From assembly GCF_022631375.1 (NCBI RefSeq), contig NZ_JALBGC010000002.1, positions 744,001-808,000 on the forward strand: a DNA stretch of 64,000 nucleotides. The letters run 5' to 3'. Shown piece after piece: positions 15,667 to 23,467 of this stretch (the first letter of the stretch is position 1; every line of letters begins with the position of its first letter). Below the pieces are notes generated by a model. That model made no database searches and was not told where the DNA came from. It saw only the letters and a program-made list of their open reading frames with translations. Position numbers and translations under genes: made by a program. This DNA is from Hymenobacter cyanobacteriorum (GTDB lineage: Bacteria > Bacteroidota > Bacteroidia > Cytophagales > Hymenobacteraceae).

Positions 15667-17853
15667 ATGGCCATCCTGCGTTTTAAAGCTCTCGAATTAG
15701 TCAACCAGCGTTACCCCATTACGGTGGAGGCCGGCAAGCGCCGCTCCGAAACCTTTGGGCAAAACGTGTTCAACCTGGAGGCCATGCGTGCCACCATGCC
15801 GGGCGACTATTTCAAGAAATTGCAAGCTGCTATCAAGCAAGGCGCTACTGTAGAGCGCAATGTGGCTGATGCCGTGGCCTCGGCCATGAAAACCTGGGCC
15901 ATGGCCAAAGGTGCCACGCACTACACGCACTGGTTTCAGCCCCTCACCGGCGCCACCGCCGAGAAGCATGACTCGTTTTTCGACCTGAACTCCGACGGCC
16001 GGCCGATTGAGAATTTCAAAGGCTCGGCCCTCGTGCAGCAGGAGCCTGATGCGTCGTCGTTCCCCAACGGCGGCATCCGCAACACGTTCGAGGCCCGCGG
16101 CTACACCGCCTGGGACCCCACGTCGCCCGCCTTCATCATCGAAACCGTTGGTGCGAAGACGCTTTGCATCCCCACGATTTTCGTGGCTTATACCGGCGAA
16201 GCCCTCGACTATAAAGCGCCGCTGCTGAAGTCGCTGGCCGTGCTTGAAAAGGCTGCCGTCGATGTTTGCCAGTATTTCGACAAGGACGTTTCGCGCGTGA
16301 ACACCACGCTGGGCATCGAGCAGGAGTATTTCCTGGTTGATAAGGCCCTGCACGATGCGCGTCCCGACCTCGTGCTCACCGGCCGCACCCTGTTCGGCCA
16401 CAGCCCGGCTAAAGGCCAGCAGCTCGACGACCACTACTTCGGCTCGATTCCGGCCCGTGTGCACGGCTTCATGCTGGAGTTTGAGGAAGAAGCCAACCTG
16501 CTCGGCATTCCGCTGCGCACCCGCCACAACGAGGTGGCCCCCAACCAGTTTGAGTGCGCTCCCACGTTTGAGGATGCGAACCTGGCTGTCGACCACAACC
16601 AGCTGCTGATGGACGTGATGGCCCGCGTGGCCGACCGCCACAACTTTAAAGTGCTGTTGCACGAGAAGCCTTTTGCTGGCGTGAACGGCAGTGGCAAGCA
16701 CAACAACTGGGCAATGAGCACCGATACCGGTGTGAACCTGCTCGCCCCCGGGCGTCGCCCCAAGGAGAACCTGCAGTTCCTGGCGTTCCTCATCACCACC
16801 ATCAAGGCGGTGCATACCCACGCCGACTTGCTGCGCGCCAGCATTGCTTCGGCCAGCAACGACCATCGTCTGGGGGCTAACGAGGCCCCGCCGGCCATTA
16901 TGTCGGTGTTCCTCGGCTCGATGCTCGACGGCGTGTTGGACGAGTTGGAGCGCACCGCCAAGCTGCCGCTCGACAAGGGCGACAACATTTACCTCAAGCT
17001 GGGCATCGACAAGATTCCGCCCATCCTGCTGGATAATACCGACCGCAACCGTACGTCGCCTTTTGCCTTCACCGGCAACAAGTTCGAGCTGCGCGCCGTG
17101 GGTTCGTCGGCCAACTGCTCTTCGGCCATGACGGTGCTCAACACCATCGTTGCCGACCAGCTCATCGAGTTCAAAGCCTCGGTTGATGCGCTTATCGAGC
17201 AGGGCAAGAAGAAGGAAGTGGCCATTGTGGAAGTGTTGCGCGAGTACGTTATCAGCTCGAAGCACATCCGTTTCGAAGGCAACGGCTACTCCGACGAGTG
17301 GAAGGAAGAGGCGGCCAACCGCGGCCTCAGCAACATCGCGACTACGCCTCAGGCCCTCGATGCACTGGTACGGGAGGACGCTGCGGAACTTTTCGAGCGC
17401 CACGGCATCTTCTCGCACGTCGAGCTGCACGCCCGCCACGAGATTCTGCTGGAGGAGTACATGAAGAAAATTCAGATTGAAAGCCGCGTGATGGGCGACC
17501 TGGCCGTGAACCATGTCATTCCGACGGCGTTGGCGTACCAGACCAAGCTCATCGACAACGTGCGCGGCCTCCGCGACCTGGGCCTCGACGACGAGCACAG
17601 CCAGACCACGCTGGGCATGATTAAAGACATTTCGCGCCACGTATCGACCATCAAAACCACGGTGGACGAGATGACCGAAGCGCGCAAGCAAGTAAACAAA
17701 ATCAGCGATGCCCGCGAGTTAGCCGTGGCGTATTGCGAACAGGTAAAACCGAAATTCGACCCCATCCGCCGCGCCGTAGACAAGCTGGAGCGCATGGTGG
17801 CCGACGAGGACTGGCCCCTGGTGAAGTACCGCGAGCTGTTGTTCAGCCGCTAG
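15667..17853 (+). CDS. glnN: Glutamine synthetase type III
   Basis: The 728-aa length is diagnostic of GSIII (types I and II are about 350-470 aa). Key blocks are TLGIEQEYFLVD (about 216-227), RHNEVAPNQFECAP (about 286-299), HEKPFAGVNGSGKHNNW (ATP/glutamate site, about 334-350), LGANEAPPAIMSVFLG (about 401-416) and the C-terminal GSIII-specific helical region. It condenses ammonium and glutamate using ATP and is the main ammonium-assimilation enzyme in many Bacteroidota. Monocistronic, with a -7 box 44 nt upstream and a terminator downstream. The -7 box lies in a 200-bp AT-rich leader that could hold regulatory sites, but I see no named motif. Confidence 0.97.
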   Translation: MAILRFKALELVNQRYPITVEAGKRRSETFGQNVFNLEAMRATMPGDYFKKLQAAIKQGATVERNVADAVASAMKTWAMAKGATHYTHWFQPLTGATAEKHDSFFDLNSDGRPIENFKGSALVQQEPDASSFPNGGIRNTFEARGYTAWDPTSPAFIIETVGAKTLCIPTIFVAYTGEALDYKAPLLKSLAVLEKAAVDVCQYFDKDVSRVNTTLGIEQEYFLVDKALHDARPDLVLTGRTLFGHSPAKGQQLDDHYFGSIPARVHGFMLEFEEEANLLGIPLRTRHNEVAPNQFECAPTFEDANLAVDHNQLLMDVMARVADRHNFKVLLHEKPFAGVNGSGKHNNWAMSTDTGVNLLAPGRRPKENLQFLAFLITTIKAVHTHADLLRASIASASNDHRLGANEAPPAIMSVFLGSMLDGVLDELERTAKLPLDKGDNIYLKLGIDKIPPILLDNTDRNRTSPFAFTGNKFELRAVGSSANCSSAMTVLNTIVADQLIEFKASVDALIEQGKKKEVAIVEVLREYVISSKHIRFEGNGYSDEWKEEAANRGLSNIATTPQALDALVREDAAELFERHGIFSHVELHARHEILLEEYMKKIQIESRVMGDLAVNHVIPTALAYQTKLIDNVRGLRDLGLDDEHSQTTLGMIKDISRHVSTIKTTVDEMTEARKQVNKISDARELAVAYCEQVKPKFDPIRRAVDKLERMVADEDWPLVKYRELLFSR

Positions 17854-17919
17854 TACTCCTTCGGGACGGAATCGGGTCCGGTGTTGGGTGGGAATTCTCG
17901 CCGCGCCCCGATTGGGAAA

Positions 17920-17947
17920 GAGGTGCCTCAGTGGGGCGCCTTTTTTT
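17920..17947 (+). terminator. Terminator of glnN
   Basis: Stem AGGTGCC/GGCGCCT (one G-U pair) is followed by seven T, 67 nt after the stop. Confidence 0.75.
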
Positions 17948-18005
17948 GATTCCTTACTGCAAACGATTGTGGAATCTGTAAACTGCTTCGGTGGCTCAAA
18001 AAAAC

Positions 18006-18572
18006 CTATTCGGCTGCTTCAGAAGCCTTCTTCAGTTTTCTTTTAGCCGTTGGAGTTGCCTCGGCCAGTAGCAGGGGCAGGCGTGGGGTAGCGGTTTCGT
18101 CTTCCACTATCTCGGCGCTGCTGCCAGGGTCGGGTACCAGCATTTTCCAGGTGGCGCTGCGCAACTCGTCGAGCTTGCCGAGGGCGTCGCTCACGGTGGG
18201 GTTGGCCTTCAGCTTATCGAAAAGGCCGCTTTTGTTGCCTGCGGCAATCAGCTTTTCAATCACGAAGGGCAGCACCCAGCCCACCACGTTGGAGGCCAAC
18301 GCCCCGCGCAGTCCAAGGCGCAGCAGCAGGCGCACGGTCATCTGCTCGATGAGCAGGACGCGGGCGGCGGGTAGGGCTTTGTCGGCCAGGAAATCGGCTA
18401 CCAGCTTTAGGTTACCCTTTTCGACCTCGGCGCGGAGCACGTCCTGCACCGAGTCGAGGGCGCGGGCGGCCAGTTGCCGGAACAGGCGGCCGGTTTGCCA
18501 GGCGGCCAGGCCCGTGAGGCGGGCAGCCCCGGCGATGCCGGCTAACGAAGGCAGAAAAGGCGGTTTTTTCAT
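18006..18572 (-). CDS. Hypothetical protein, 188 aa
   Basis: Starts at MKKPPFLP (18572); upstream in-frame residues are Pro/Gln-rich and unlikely. The first ~125 residues are rich in Ala and Leu with amphipathic helices and a possible membrane-associated segment (ASNVVGWVLPFVIEKLI, about 90-106). The C-terminal 60 residues are charged and end in a Lys-rich then acidic tail (KRKLKKASEAAE). No domain recognised. It may be a peripheral membrane protein (inference). It is convergent with glnN and stands alone. Confidence 0.6.
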   Translation of the reverse strand: MKKPPFLPSLAGIAGAARLTGLAAWQTGRLFRQLAARALDSVQDVLRAEVEKGNLKLVADFLADKALPAARVLLIEQMTVRLLLRLGLRGALASNVVGWVLPFVIEKLIAAGNKSGLFDKLKANPTVSDALGKLDELRSATWKMLVPDPGSSAEIVEDETATPRLPLLLAEATPTAKRKLKKASEAAE

Positions 18573-18759
18573 AGGGCAAGGCGGTTGACAGCTGGTTCGC
18601 AGCTGCGCTACCGGAACGTATTGCGGCTGGTTGGGGTTTGCCGTACCAGAAGCCAATCTGGTCAGATTATTGCCAGACGGGTTTTTGCACCAACAAAAGG
18701 CGGGTTTTTAACGTTATTACGCCGTCGCGCGAGCTACCCCGCCCTGCTTTTTCCTCCCC

Positions 18760-19128
18760 ATGTCAGATTTGCTGCTGGATATAAACTTACAACACTCGCC
18801 CGACGATTATTTCGGCGGCGAATGGCAGGTTGCCAACCGCGTGCTCAACCATAACGACCCCGCCAGCCCGTTGGCGCAGGCCAGCCAGCTGGTCCTCACG
18901 CCCGGCAAGCTGGTGGCCCGGGCTTCCAACAATGGCCCTGCCCAAACCGGGCAGTGGGAGGTGATGCGCGACGAAATGCTCAACCGCCCATACCTCAACT
19001 TCGAGCTACCTACCGAAGCCACCCGCGCCCTCGTCACGCGCCTGCGTCGCTCCGCCGATGGCCTCCAGAGCCAGCTCAACCTCTATTTTGCCTCCGGAAT
19101 GGAGTTGCAGCTGAACCGGGCCAGCTAA
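18760..19128 (+). CDS. Hypothetical protein, 122 aa
   Basis: Starts at ATG 18760 (MSDLLLDINLQHS). A compact soluble protein with alternating hydrophobic and charged residues and no signal peptide. Features include a DYFGGEWQVANRVLNHND segment and a C-terminal GLQSQLNLYFASGMELQLN amphipathic pattern suggesting beta strands. No family recognised. Followed after 27 nt by the lone PAS protein on the same strand, so the two are probably cotranscribed. Confidence 0.65.
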   Translation: MSDLLLDINLQHSPDDYFGGEWQVANRVLNHNDPASPLAQASQLVLTPGKLVARASNNGPAQTGQWEVMRDEMLNRPYLNFELPTEATRALVTRLRRSADGLQSQLNLYFASGMELQLNRAS

Positions 19129-19155
19129 TTTGTTTTCTTCTTATTCGTTTTAGTC

Positions 19156-19698
19156 GTGAGCGATACCAATTCCACCCCTGTGCCGACCGAAGTGAAGCTG
19201 CCGGCCAATGTTGGCGAAGGCTTAGTTGGCCCCGAGCAGTTTACTTTCTTGGCCGATGTCATCCCGCAATTGGTCTGGATAACCGACCCGAACGGCTTCC
19301 ACACCTACTTCAATCAGCGCTGGACGGATTTCACGGGCTACGTGCTGGCCGACAGCGTGGGGCCCGATATGTGGAACAACCTGCTGCACCCCGACGACCG
19401 CGCCCGCGCCCGCGACGTGTGGGGCCACTCGCTGGCTACCGGCGACGACTACAACATCGAATACCGTTTCAAAGCCAAGGACGGTTCGTACCGTTGGTTT
19501 CTGGGCCAAGCCCTGCCGCGCCGCGACGAAAACGGCCAGATTGTCGCCTGGTTCGGCACCTGCACCGACATTCAGGAGCAGCGCCAGATGCGCGAGCAGC
19601 TTGAAGCCGCGTACTCCGACCTCGAAGCCAAGGTAATGTTCCGGACGCTGGATTTGGAGCGCGAAGTAAAGCAACTGCGCGAAGCGGCTGGTAAGTAG
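19156..19698 (+). CDS. Stand-alone PAS/PAC sensor protein
   Basis: The 180-aa product starts at GTG 19156. Residues about 28-145 are one PAS-PAC module: IPQLVWITDPNGFHTYFNQRW, a HPDDRARARDVW turn, then the PAC strand IVAWFGTCTDI. The last 35 residues are a charged coiled coil (QMREQLEAAYSDLEAK ... LDLEREVKQLRE) like the linker before a histidine kinase DHp domain, but the gene stops there: no kinase, GGDEF or HTH follows. It may regulate a partner through the coiled coil. Probably cotranscribed with the 122-aa gene upstream; a terminator follows. Confidence 0.85.
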   Translation: MSDTNSTPVPTEVKLPANVGEGLVGPEQFTFLADVIPQLVWITDPNGFHTYFNQRWTDFTGYVLADSVGPDMWNNLLHPDDRARARDVWGHSLATGDDYNIEYRFKAKDGSYRWFLGQALPRRDENGQIVAWFGTCTDIQEQRQMREQLEAAYSDLEAKVMFRTLDLEREVKQLREAAGK

Positions 19699-19721
19699 GT
19701 TTTCGGAAAATTAGCATTATT

Positions 19722-19748
19722 CAAAACGGCTCTTCGGAGCCGTTTTGC
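19722..19748 (+). terminator. Terminator after the PAS gene
   Basis: CAAAACGGCTC pairs with GAGCCGTTTTG around a TTCG tetraloop. Confidence 0.8.
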
Positions 19749-19806
19749 GTTAGCACCTGCATCATCGGTTCCGCAATTGTATAGCGGGCTTTTCCCTCCA
19801 GTTCTT

Positions 19807-20781
19807 ATGAATGCCATTATCATCCAGCAGCCCGGCGGCCCGGAGGTGCTTCAGCTGCAGCAGCAACCCCGGCCGCAGCCGGCGGCGCACGAAGTTCTTA
19901 TCCGCGTGAACGCCGCCGGGGTGAACCGGCCCGATGTGCTGATGCGCCAGGGCAAATACGCCGGCAGCGGCGACGTAAGTGGCTTGGTGCCCGGGCTTGA
20001 AATAGCCGGCAGCGTCGAAGCCTGCGGGGCCGACGTGATGCGCTGGAGCCTGGGCGATGCCGTGTGTGCCCTGCTCCCCGCCGGTGGCTACGCCGACTAC
20101 GCCGTGGTAGACGCCCGCCACTGCCTGCCCGTGCCCGCCGGCCTGACCATGACCGAAGCCGCTGCGCTGCCCGAAACTGTTTTTACGGTGTGGCACAACG
20201 TGTTTCAGCGCGGCGCTTTGCAGCCGGGCGAAACGCTGCTGGTGCACGGCGGCAGCAGCGGCATTGGCACCACGGCCATTCAGCTGGCGAAGGCGCTGGG
20301 CAGCCGCGTGGCCATCACGGCCGGCGACGAGGCGAAGTGCGACGCCTGCCGCAAGCTGGGGGCCGACTGGGCCATCAACTACAAAACCCAGGATTTCGAG
20401 GAGGTCCTGAAAGCCGAAGGCATTGATGTAATTCTCGACATGATTGGCGGCGACTACATCGCCAAAAACCTGCGCCTGCTGAAGGATGACGGCCGCCTGG
20501 TATTCGTAAATGCCATGCAAGGGGGCAAGGGCGAATTCAACGCACTGGAGGTAATGCAGCGCCGGCTCAGCATCACCGGCAGCACCTTGCGGCCCCGCTC
20601 GGCTGAATTTAAAGCCGCGCTGGCGGCCGCTGTGCAGGAGCACGTGTGGCCGTTGGTTGAAGAGGGCAGGTTTCGGCCGGTTATTTATAAAACCTTTCCT
20701 TTAGCCGAAGCGGCGGCGGCGCACGAACTCATGGAAAGCAGTGCGCACATCGGGAAGATTGTGCTGGAAACAGGTAGGTAG
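19807..20781 (+). CDS. NAD(P)H-quinone oxidoreductase, PIG3 (TP53I3)-like MDR family
   Basis: The 324-aa protein starts at ATG 19807 (MNAIIIQQPGGPEVLQL), the usual start for this family; an upstream TTG is unlikely. It has the GroES-like N-terminal domain (VNAAGVNRPDVLMRQGKY near 39-56) and a Rossmann domain with VHGGSSGIGTTAIQLAK (about 150-166). No zinc-ligand cysteines are present, as expected for quinone reductase types. It likely reduces quinones with NADPH as a detoxifying cytosolic enzyme. Monocistronic, between the PAS terminator and a family A repeat. Confidence 0.9.
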   Translation: MNAIIIQQPGGPEVLQLQQQPRPQPAAHEVLIRVNAAGVNRPDVLMRQGKYAGSGDVSGLVPGLEIAGSVEACGADVMRWSLGDAVCALLPAGGYADYAVVDARHCLPVPAGLTMTEAAALPETVFTVWHNVFQRGALQPGETLLVHGGSSGIGTTAIQLAKALGSRVAITAGDEAKCDACRKLGADWAINYKTQDFEEVLKAEGIDVILDMIGGDYIAKNLRLLKDDGRLVFVNAMQGGKGEFNALEVMQRRLSITGSTLRPRSAEFKAALAAAVQEHVWPLVEEGRFRPVIYKTFPLAEAAAAHELMESSAHIGKIVLETGR

Positions 20782-20790
20782 AATGAAAAA

Positions 20791-20884
20791 ACGTCATGCT
20801 GAGTGCAGTCGAAGCATCTCCACCGCTGAAGTGACTATTCACTATTGCGAGAGAGTTGTTTCGACTGCGCTCAGCATGACGTTC
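20791..20884. repeat. REPIN-like inverted repeat, family A copy 2
   Basis: 23-nt arms (20791-20813 and 20860-20882) with one mismatch; arm core CATGCTGAGTGCAGTCGAA. It lies between convergent genes and starts 9 nt after the oxidoreductase stop. Confidence 0.9.
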
Positions 20885-20906
20885 AAAATATGAACCTGCT
20901 ATTGGG

Positions 20907-21512
20907 CTATGCCCGTTTCCACTTGATGGTGCAACCAATGGCCTTGGTCTCTTTGGTGGTAGCGGGCTTGCCGGCCAGAATTTCCGTCATGGCATTCTCG
21001 ACGTACTTGGTTTTGGCCAGCTTGGCGTCTTCCGAGTTATCGTCAATGGCTCCGATGTAGGACACCACGAAATCCGAGCCCTGCTTGCTGAGCACGTAGA
21101 GGTGGGGCGTGCGGGTGGCACCGTAGGTTTTAGCCACCTGCTGCGACTCATCGACCAAATAGGGAAAGGCGTATTTTTTCTTCTGCATGTCGGCGTAGGA
21201 GTCGCCGGGGGCCACGGCCGGGTCGTTCGGGTTGATGGCTACCACGGGGTAGCCCAGCGGCGCGTACTTGGTGTTCAGGTCGACAATGCGGCTTTCGTAG
21301 GCTTTGGCGAAGGGGCAGGTGTTGCAGGTGAACACCACAATGTAGCCCTTGGCAGCCTTGTTGTCGGCCAGCGATACCATTTTGCCGTCGATGTTCTTCA
21401 GCTTAAAATCGGTGGCTTTATCGCCGACTTTGTAGCCATCGGCCAACGGGCGCAGGATGAAGCTGCTCAGCAGCAAAATGCAGAGGGCGAGGAGGGGCAG
21501 CGCTTTTTTCAT
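20907..21512 (-). CDS. Exported thioredoxin-fold peroxiredoxin-like protein
   Basis: The 201-aa protein has a signal peptide or anchor (ALPLLALCILLLSSFIL) and an AhpC/TSA-thioredoxin domain. Its active site is FTCNTCPFAKAYE (CxxC, about residues 62-65). A cis-Pro region GATRTPHLYVLS follows near residue 133. Family members are periplasmic thiol reductases or peroxidases; the substrate is unknown. It sits 39 nt downstream of a TlpA-like gene on the same strand, so the pair probably forms a redox operon. The C-terminal EILAGKPATTKETKAIGC tail adds one more Cys that might take part in catalysis. Confidence 0.88.
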   Translation of the reverse strand: MKKALPLLALCILLLSSFILRPLADGYKVGDKATDFKLKNIDGKMVSLADNKAAKGYIVVFTCNTCPFAKAYESRIVDLNTKYAPLGYPVVAINPNDPAVAPGDSYADMQKKKYAFPYLVDESQQVAKTYGATRTPHLYVLSKQGSDFVVSYIGAIDDNSEDAKLAKTKYVENAMTEILAGKPATTKETKAIGCTIKWKRA

Positions 21513-21551
21513 GGCTTGATACGGTTAAGGGTTGATAGGGGAAGATAACCG

Positions 21552-22037
21552 CTACTGAAATTTCTTCAGTGCGGCAGCGAGCTCGGCGGCCGAAAGCTCG
21601 CGCTCAAAGCTGGCGCGCTGATTCAGTTTATTGTTGAAAATAAGCGTAAAGGGTAGGGCTCCCGACCATTTCGCGTCCACTTTGTCAATCCACTCATTCG
21701 GGTCGGGCTCGTTCAGCAGCAGCACTTCCGATTGCAGGCCGCGCTGCTTCACGAACGGCTTCACCTTTTTGTCGAGCTGCGAGGCGTAGTCGAGGCTTAC
21801 GAGCAGCACCTTTACTTTTTTGCCGGCATTGGCCACGCGCAACTGCTCGAAATTGGGCAGTTCCTTCACGCAGGGCCCGCACCAGGTGGCCCAGAAATTC
21901 ACCACGTACGTCGTGTCGGTGGGCCGCGCCAGCCGCTTTTGCAGCTTGGGGAATTTGATGACGGCGACGTTTTGGCCGAAAGCCGGGGCGGATAGTAGGA
22001 CGCCAACCGCAAGCGCAACGGATTTCAGACTACGCAT
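21552..22037 (-). CDS. TlpA/ResA-like thiol-disulfide oxidoreductase
   Basis: The 161-aa protein has a signal peptide (SVALAVGVLLSAPAFG) and a short thioredoxin fold with the classic NFWATWCGPCVKELPNF active site (WCGPC, about residues 52-56). Family members reduce or oxidise periplasmic disulfides, for example in cytochrome c maturation. The later GALPFTLIFNNKLNQ holds the cis-Pro. It is the first gene of a two-gene unit with the peroxiredoxin-like gene downstream (39-nt gap). Confidence 0.9.
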   Translation of the reverse strand: MRSLKSVALAVGVLLSAPAFGQNVAVIKFPKLQKRLARPTDTTYVVNFWATWCGPCVKELPNFEQLRVANAGKKVKVLLVSLDYASQLDKKVKPFVKQRGLQSEVLLLNEPDPNEWIDKVDAKWSGALPFTLIFNNKLNQRASFERELSAAELAAALKKFQ

Positions 22038-22147
22038 ATACTATCTATAAAAAGATACCTCCCACAGACAGCAAAAGCCCGTGGGAGGTTGCGAAAGTAC
22101 TGGCTTATAGCAGGTGAATTGCTACTGCTGCTACCTGTATGGCCCGT

Positions 22148-23155
22148 TTACGGCTGGCCGCCACCGCCCGACGCGCCGTAAATCTGGCCCGTGGTGAAGC
22201 TGGCGTCATTAGCGGCCAGCTGCACGTAAATCGAAGCCAGCTCAACGGGTTGGCCGGGCCGGGCCATGGGCGTTTTGGACCCAAACTCTTTCAGGTTTTC
22301 CTGAGTCGAACCGCCGCTTACCTGCAGCGGCGTCCAGACGGGCCCTGGCGCCACGCCATTTACGCGAATGCCTTTCGGCGCGAGCTGCTTGGCTAATGAC
22401 TTCACGTAATTCATGGTTGCGGCCTTGGTTTGGGCGTAGTCATAAAGGTTGGGCGAGGGGTCGTAGGCCTGCTCCGAGGTAGTGCCGATGATGGCCGCGC
22501 CGGGGGGCAGGTGCGGCAGCGCGGCCTTGATAATCCAGAACGGCGCGTAGATATTGGTTTTCATCGTGGCGTCGAAGTCGGCCGTCGTCAGGTCCAGAAT
22601 GGACTGGCGCTGCTGCTGGCGGCCGGCGTTGTTCACCACAATGTCGAGCCCGCCGAGCTGGCGCACGGCTTCGGCCACCAGCTTCTGGCAGAAGGTTTCC
22701 TCGCGCAGGTCGCCGGGAATGGCGATGCCCTTGCGGCCTTCGGCTTTTATCAAAGCAATAACTTCCTTGGCATCAGCCTCCTCGGCTGGCAGGTAGTTGA
22801 TGGCCACATCGGCCCCTTCGCGGGCGTAGGCAATGGCGGCAGCGCGGCCCATGCCAGAGTCGCCGCCCGTAATCAGGGCCTTGCGGCCCGCAAGGCGGCC
22901 CGAGCCTTTGTAGCTTTTTTCGCCGTGGTCGGGGCGCGGGTCCATCTGGCTGGCCAGGCCCGGCCAGGGCTGCGACTGGGCTTTAAACGGTGGTTTGGGG
23001 TACTTATTCATGGGGTTCACCATCGGCTCCGGCGCCGCCACGGCGGGCGCACCCGCGCCCTGCGCCGATAGTACCGGCGCAACCGCCGCCACCGCCAGGC
23101 TGGCGCCCAAGCCGCTGATGACCTCCCGCCGGCTGAGTTTGTTTTCTTCGTTCAT
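22148..23155 (-). CDS. Short-chain dehydrogenase with an N-terminal Tat-type export signal
   Basis: The 335-aa protein has a twin-arginine-like leader (KLSRREVISGLGASLAVAA, cleavage near AQG), then a Pro-rich stretch, then an SDR domain of the YghA type. Motifs are the cofactor loop ITGGDSGMGRAAA (about 97-109), NNAG, catalytic YDYAQTKAA (YxxxK, about 242-246) and PGPVWTPLQ. NAD(P) is normally cytosolic, so a Tat signal (folded export with bound cofactor) is plausible but unusual. It ends in GASGGGGQP. Substrate unknown. It is 110 nt upstream of the TlpA-like gene on the same strand. Confidence 0.85.
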   Translation of the reverse strand: MNEENKLSRREVISGLGASLAVAAVAPVLSAQGAGAPAVAAPEPMVNPMNKYPKPPFKAQSQPWPGLASQMDPRPDHGEKSYKGSGRLAGRKALITGGDSGMGRAAAIAYAREGADVAINYLPAEEADAKEVIALIKAEGRKGIAIPGDLREETFCQKLVAEAVRQLGGLDIVVNNAGRQQQRQSILDLTTADFDATMKTNIYAPFWIIKAALPHLPPGAAIIGTTSEQAYDPSPNLYDYAQTKAATMNYVKSLAKQLAPKGIRVNGVAPGPVWTPLQVSGGSTQENLKEFGSKTPMARPGQPVELASIYVQLAANDASFTTGQIYGASGGGGQP

Positions 23156-23467
23156 CTGGCTGAAATATAGGTTTTTATGGATGTGATTCTGCTGTTTTAA
23201 TTATACCCGTTTTGGGGAGTGGAGGTTGAGCGCGAGGCCGCTGGAAACGCCTAACCTAAGAAACCTAAGGGGCTAATGCTGCTTACTGTTGAGGCAAAAG
23301 CGTCGTTTGATTGGTGGTGACGGGGCTGGCTGCTTCTGTCTGAAGCCGGACTGGCTGAGTAGCAGCTTCAGGCACGGGAGTTGCGGCGGTGCGTCGCGTA
23401 GCCGCCCGCTGCCGCTTTACCTTTGCGCTCCCGCGCAACTTTCGCCTGCCACCCTGGTTTTTGCCTC
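23156..23467. other. 312-nt divergent intergenic region
   Basis: Lies between the divergent SDR and ispG genes. It holds the ispG -7 box at 23418-23425. Short open frames inside have no recognisable product and no other repeat or hairpin stands out. Confidence 0.5.
23418..23425 (+). promoter_or_regulatory. -7 box TACCTTTG for ispG
   Basis: Exact TAnnTTTG, 42 nt before the ATG at 23468. Confidence 0.6.

Noticed and set aside
15697..17691. 664-codon open frame opposite glnN
   Set aside because: Shadow of a GC-rich gene; the glnN frame has all GSIII motifs and the opposite translation has no domain.
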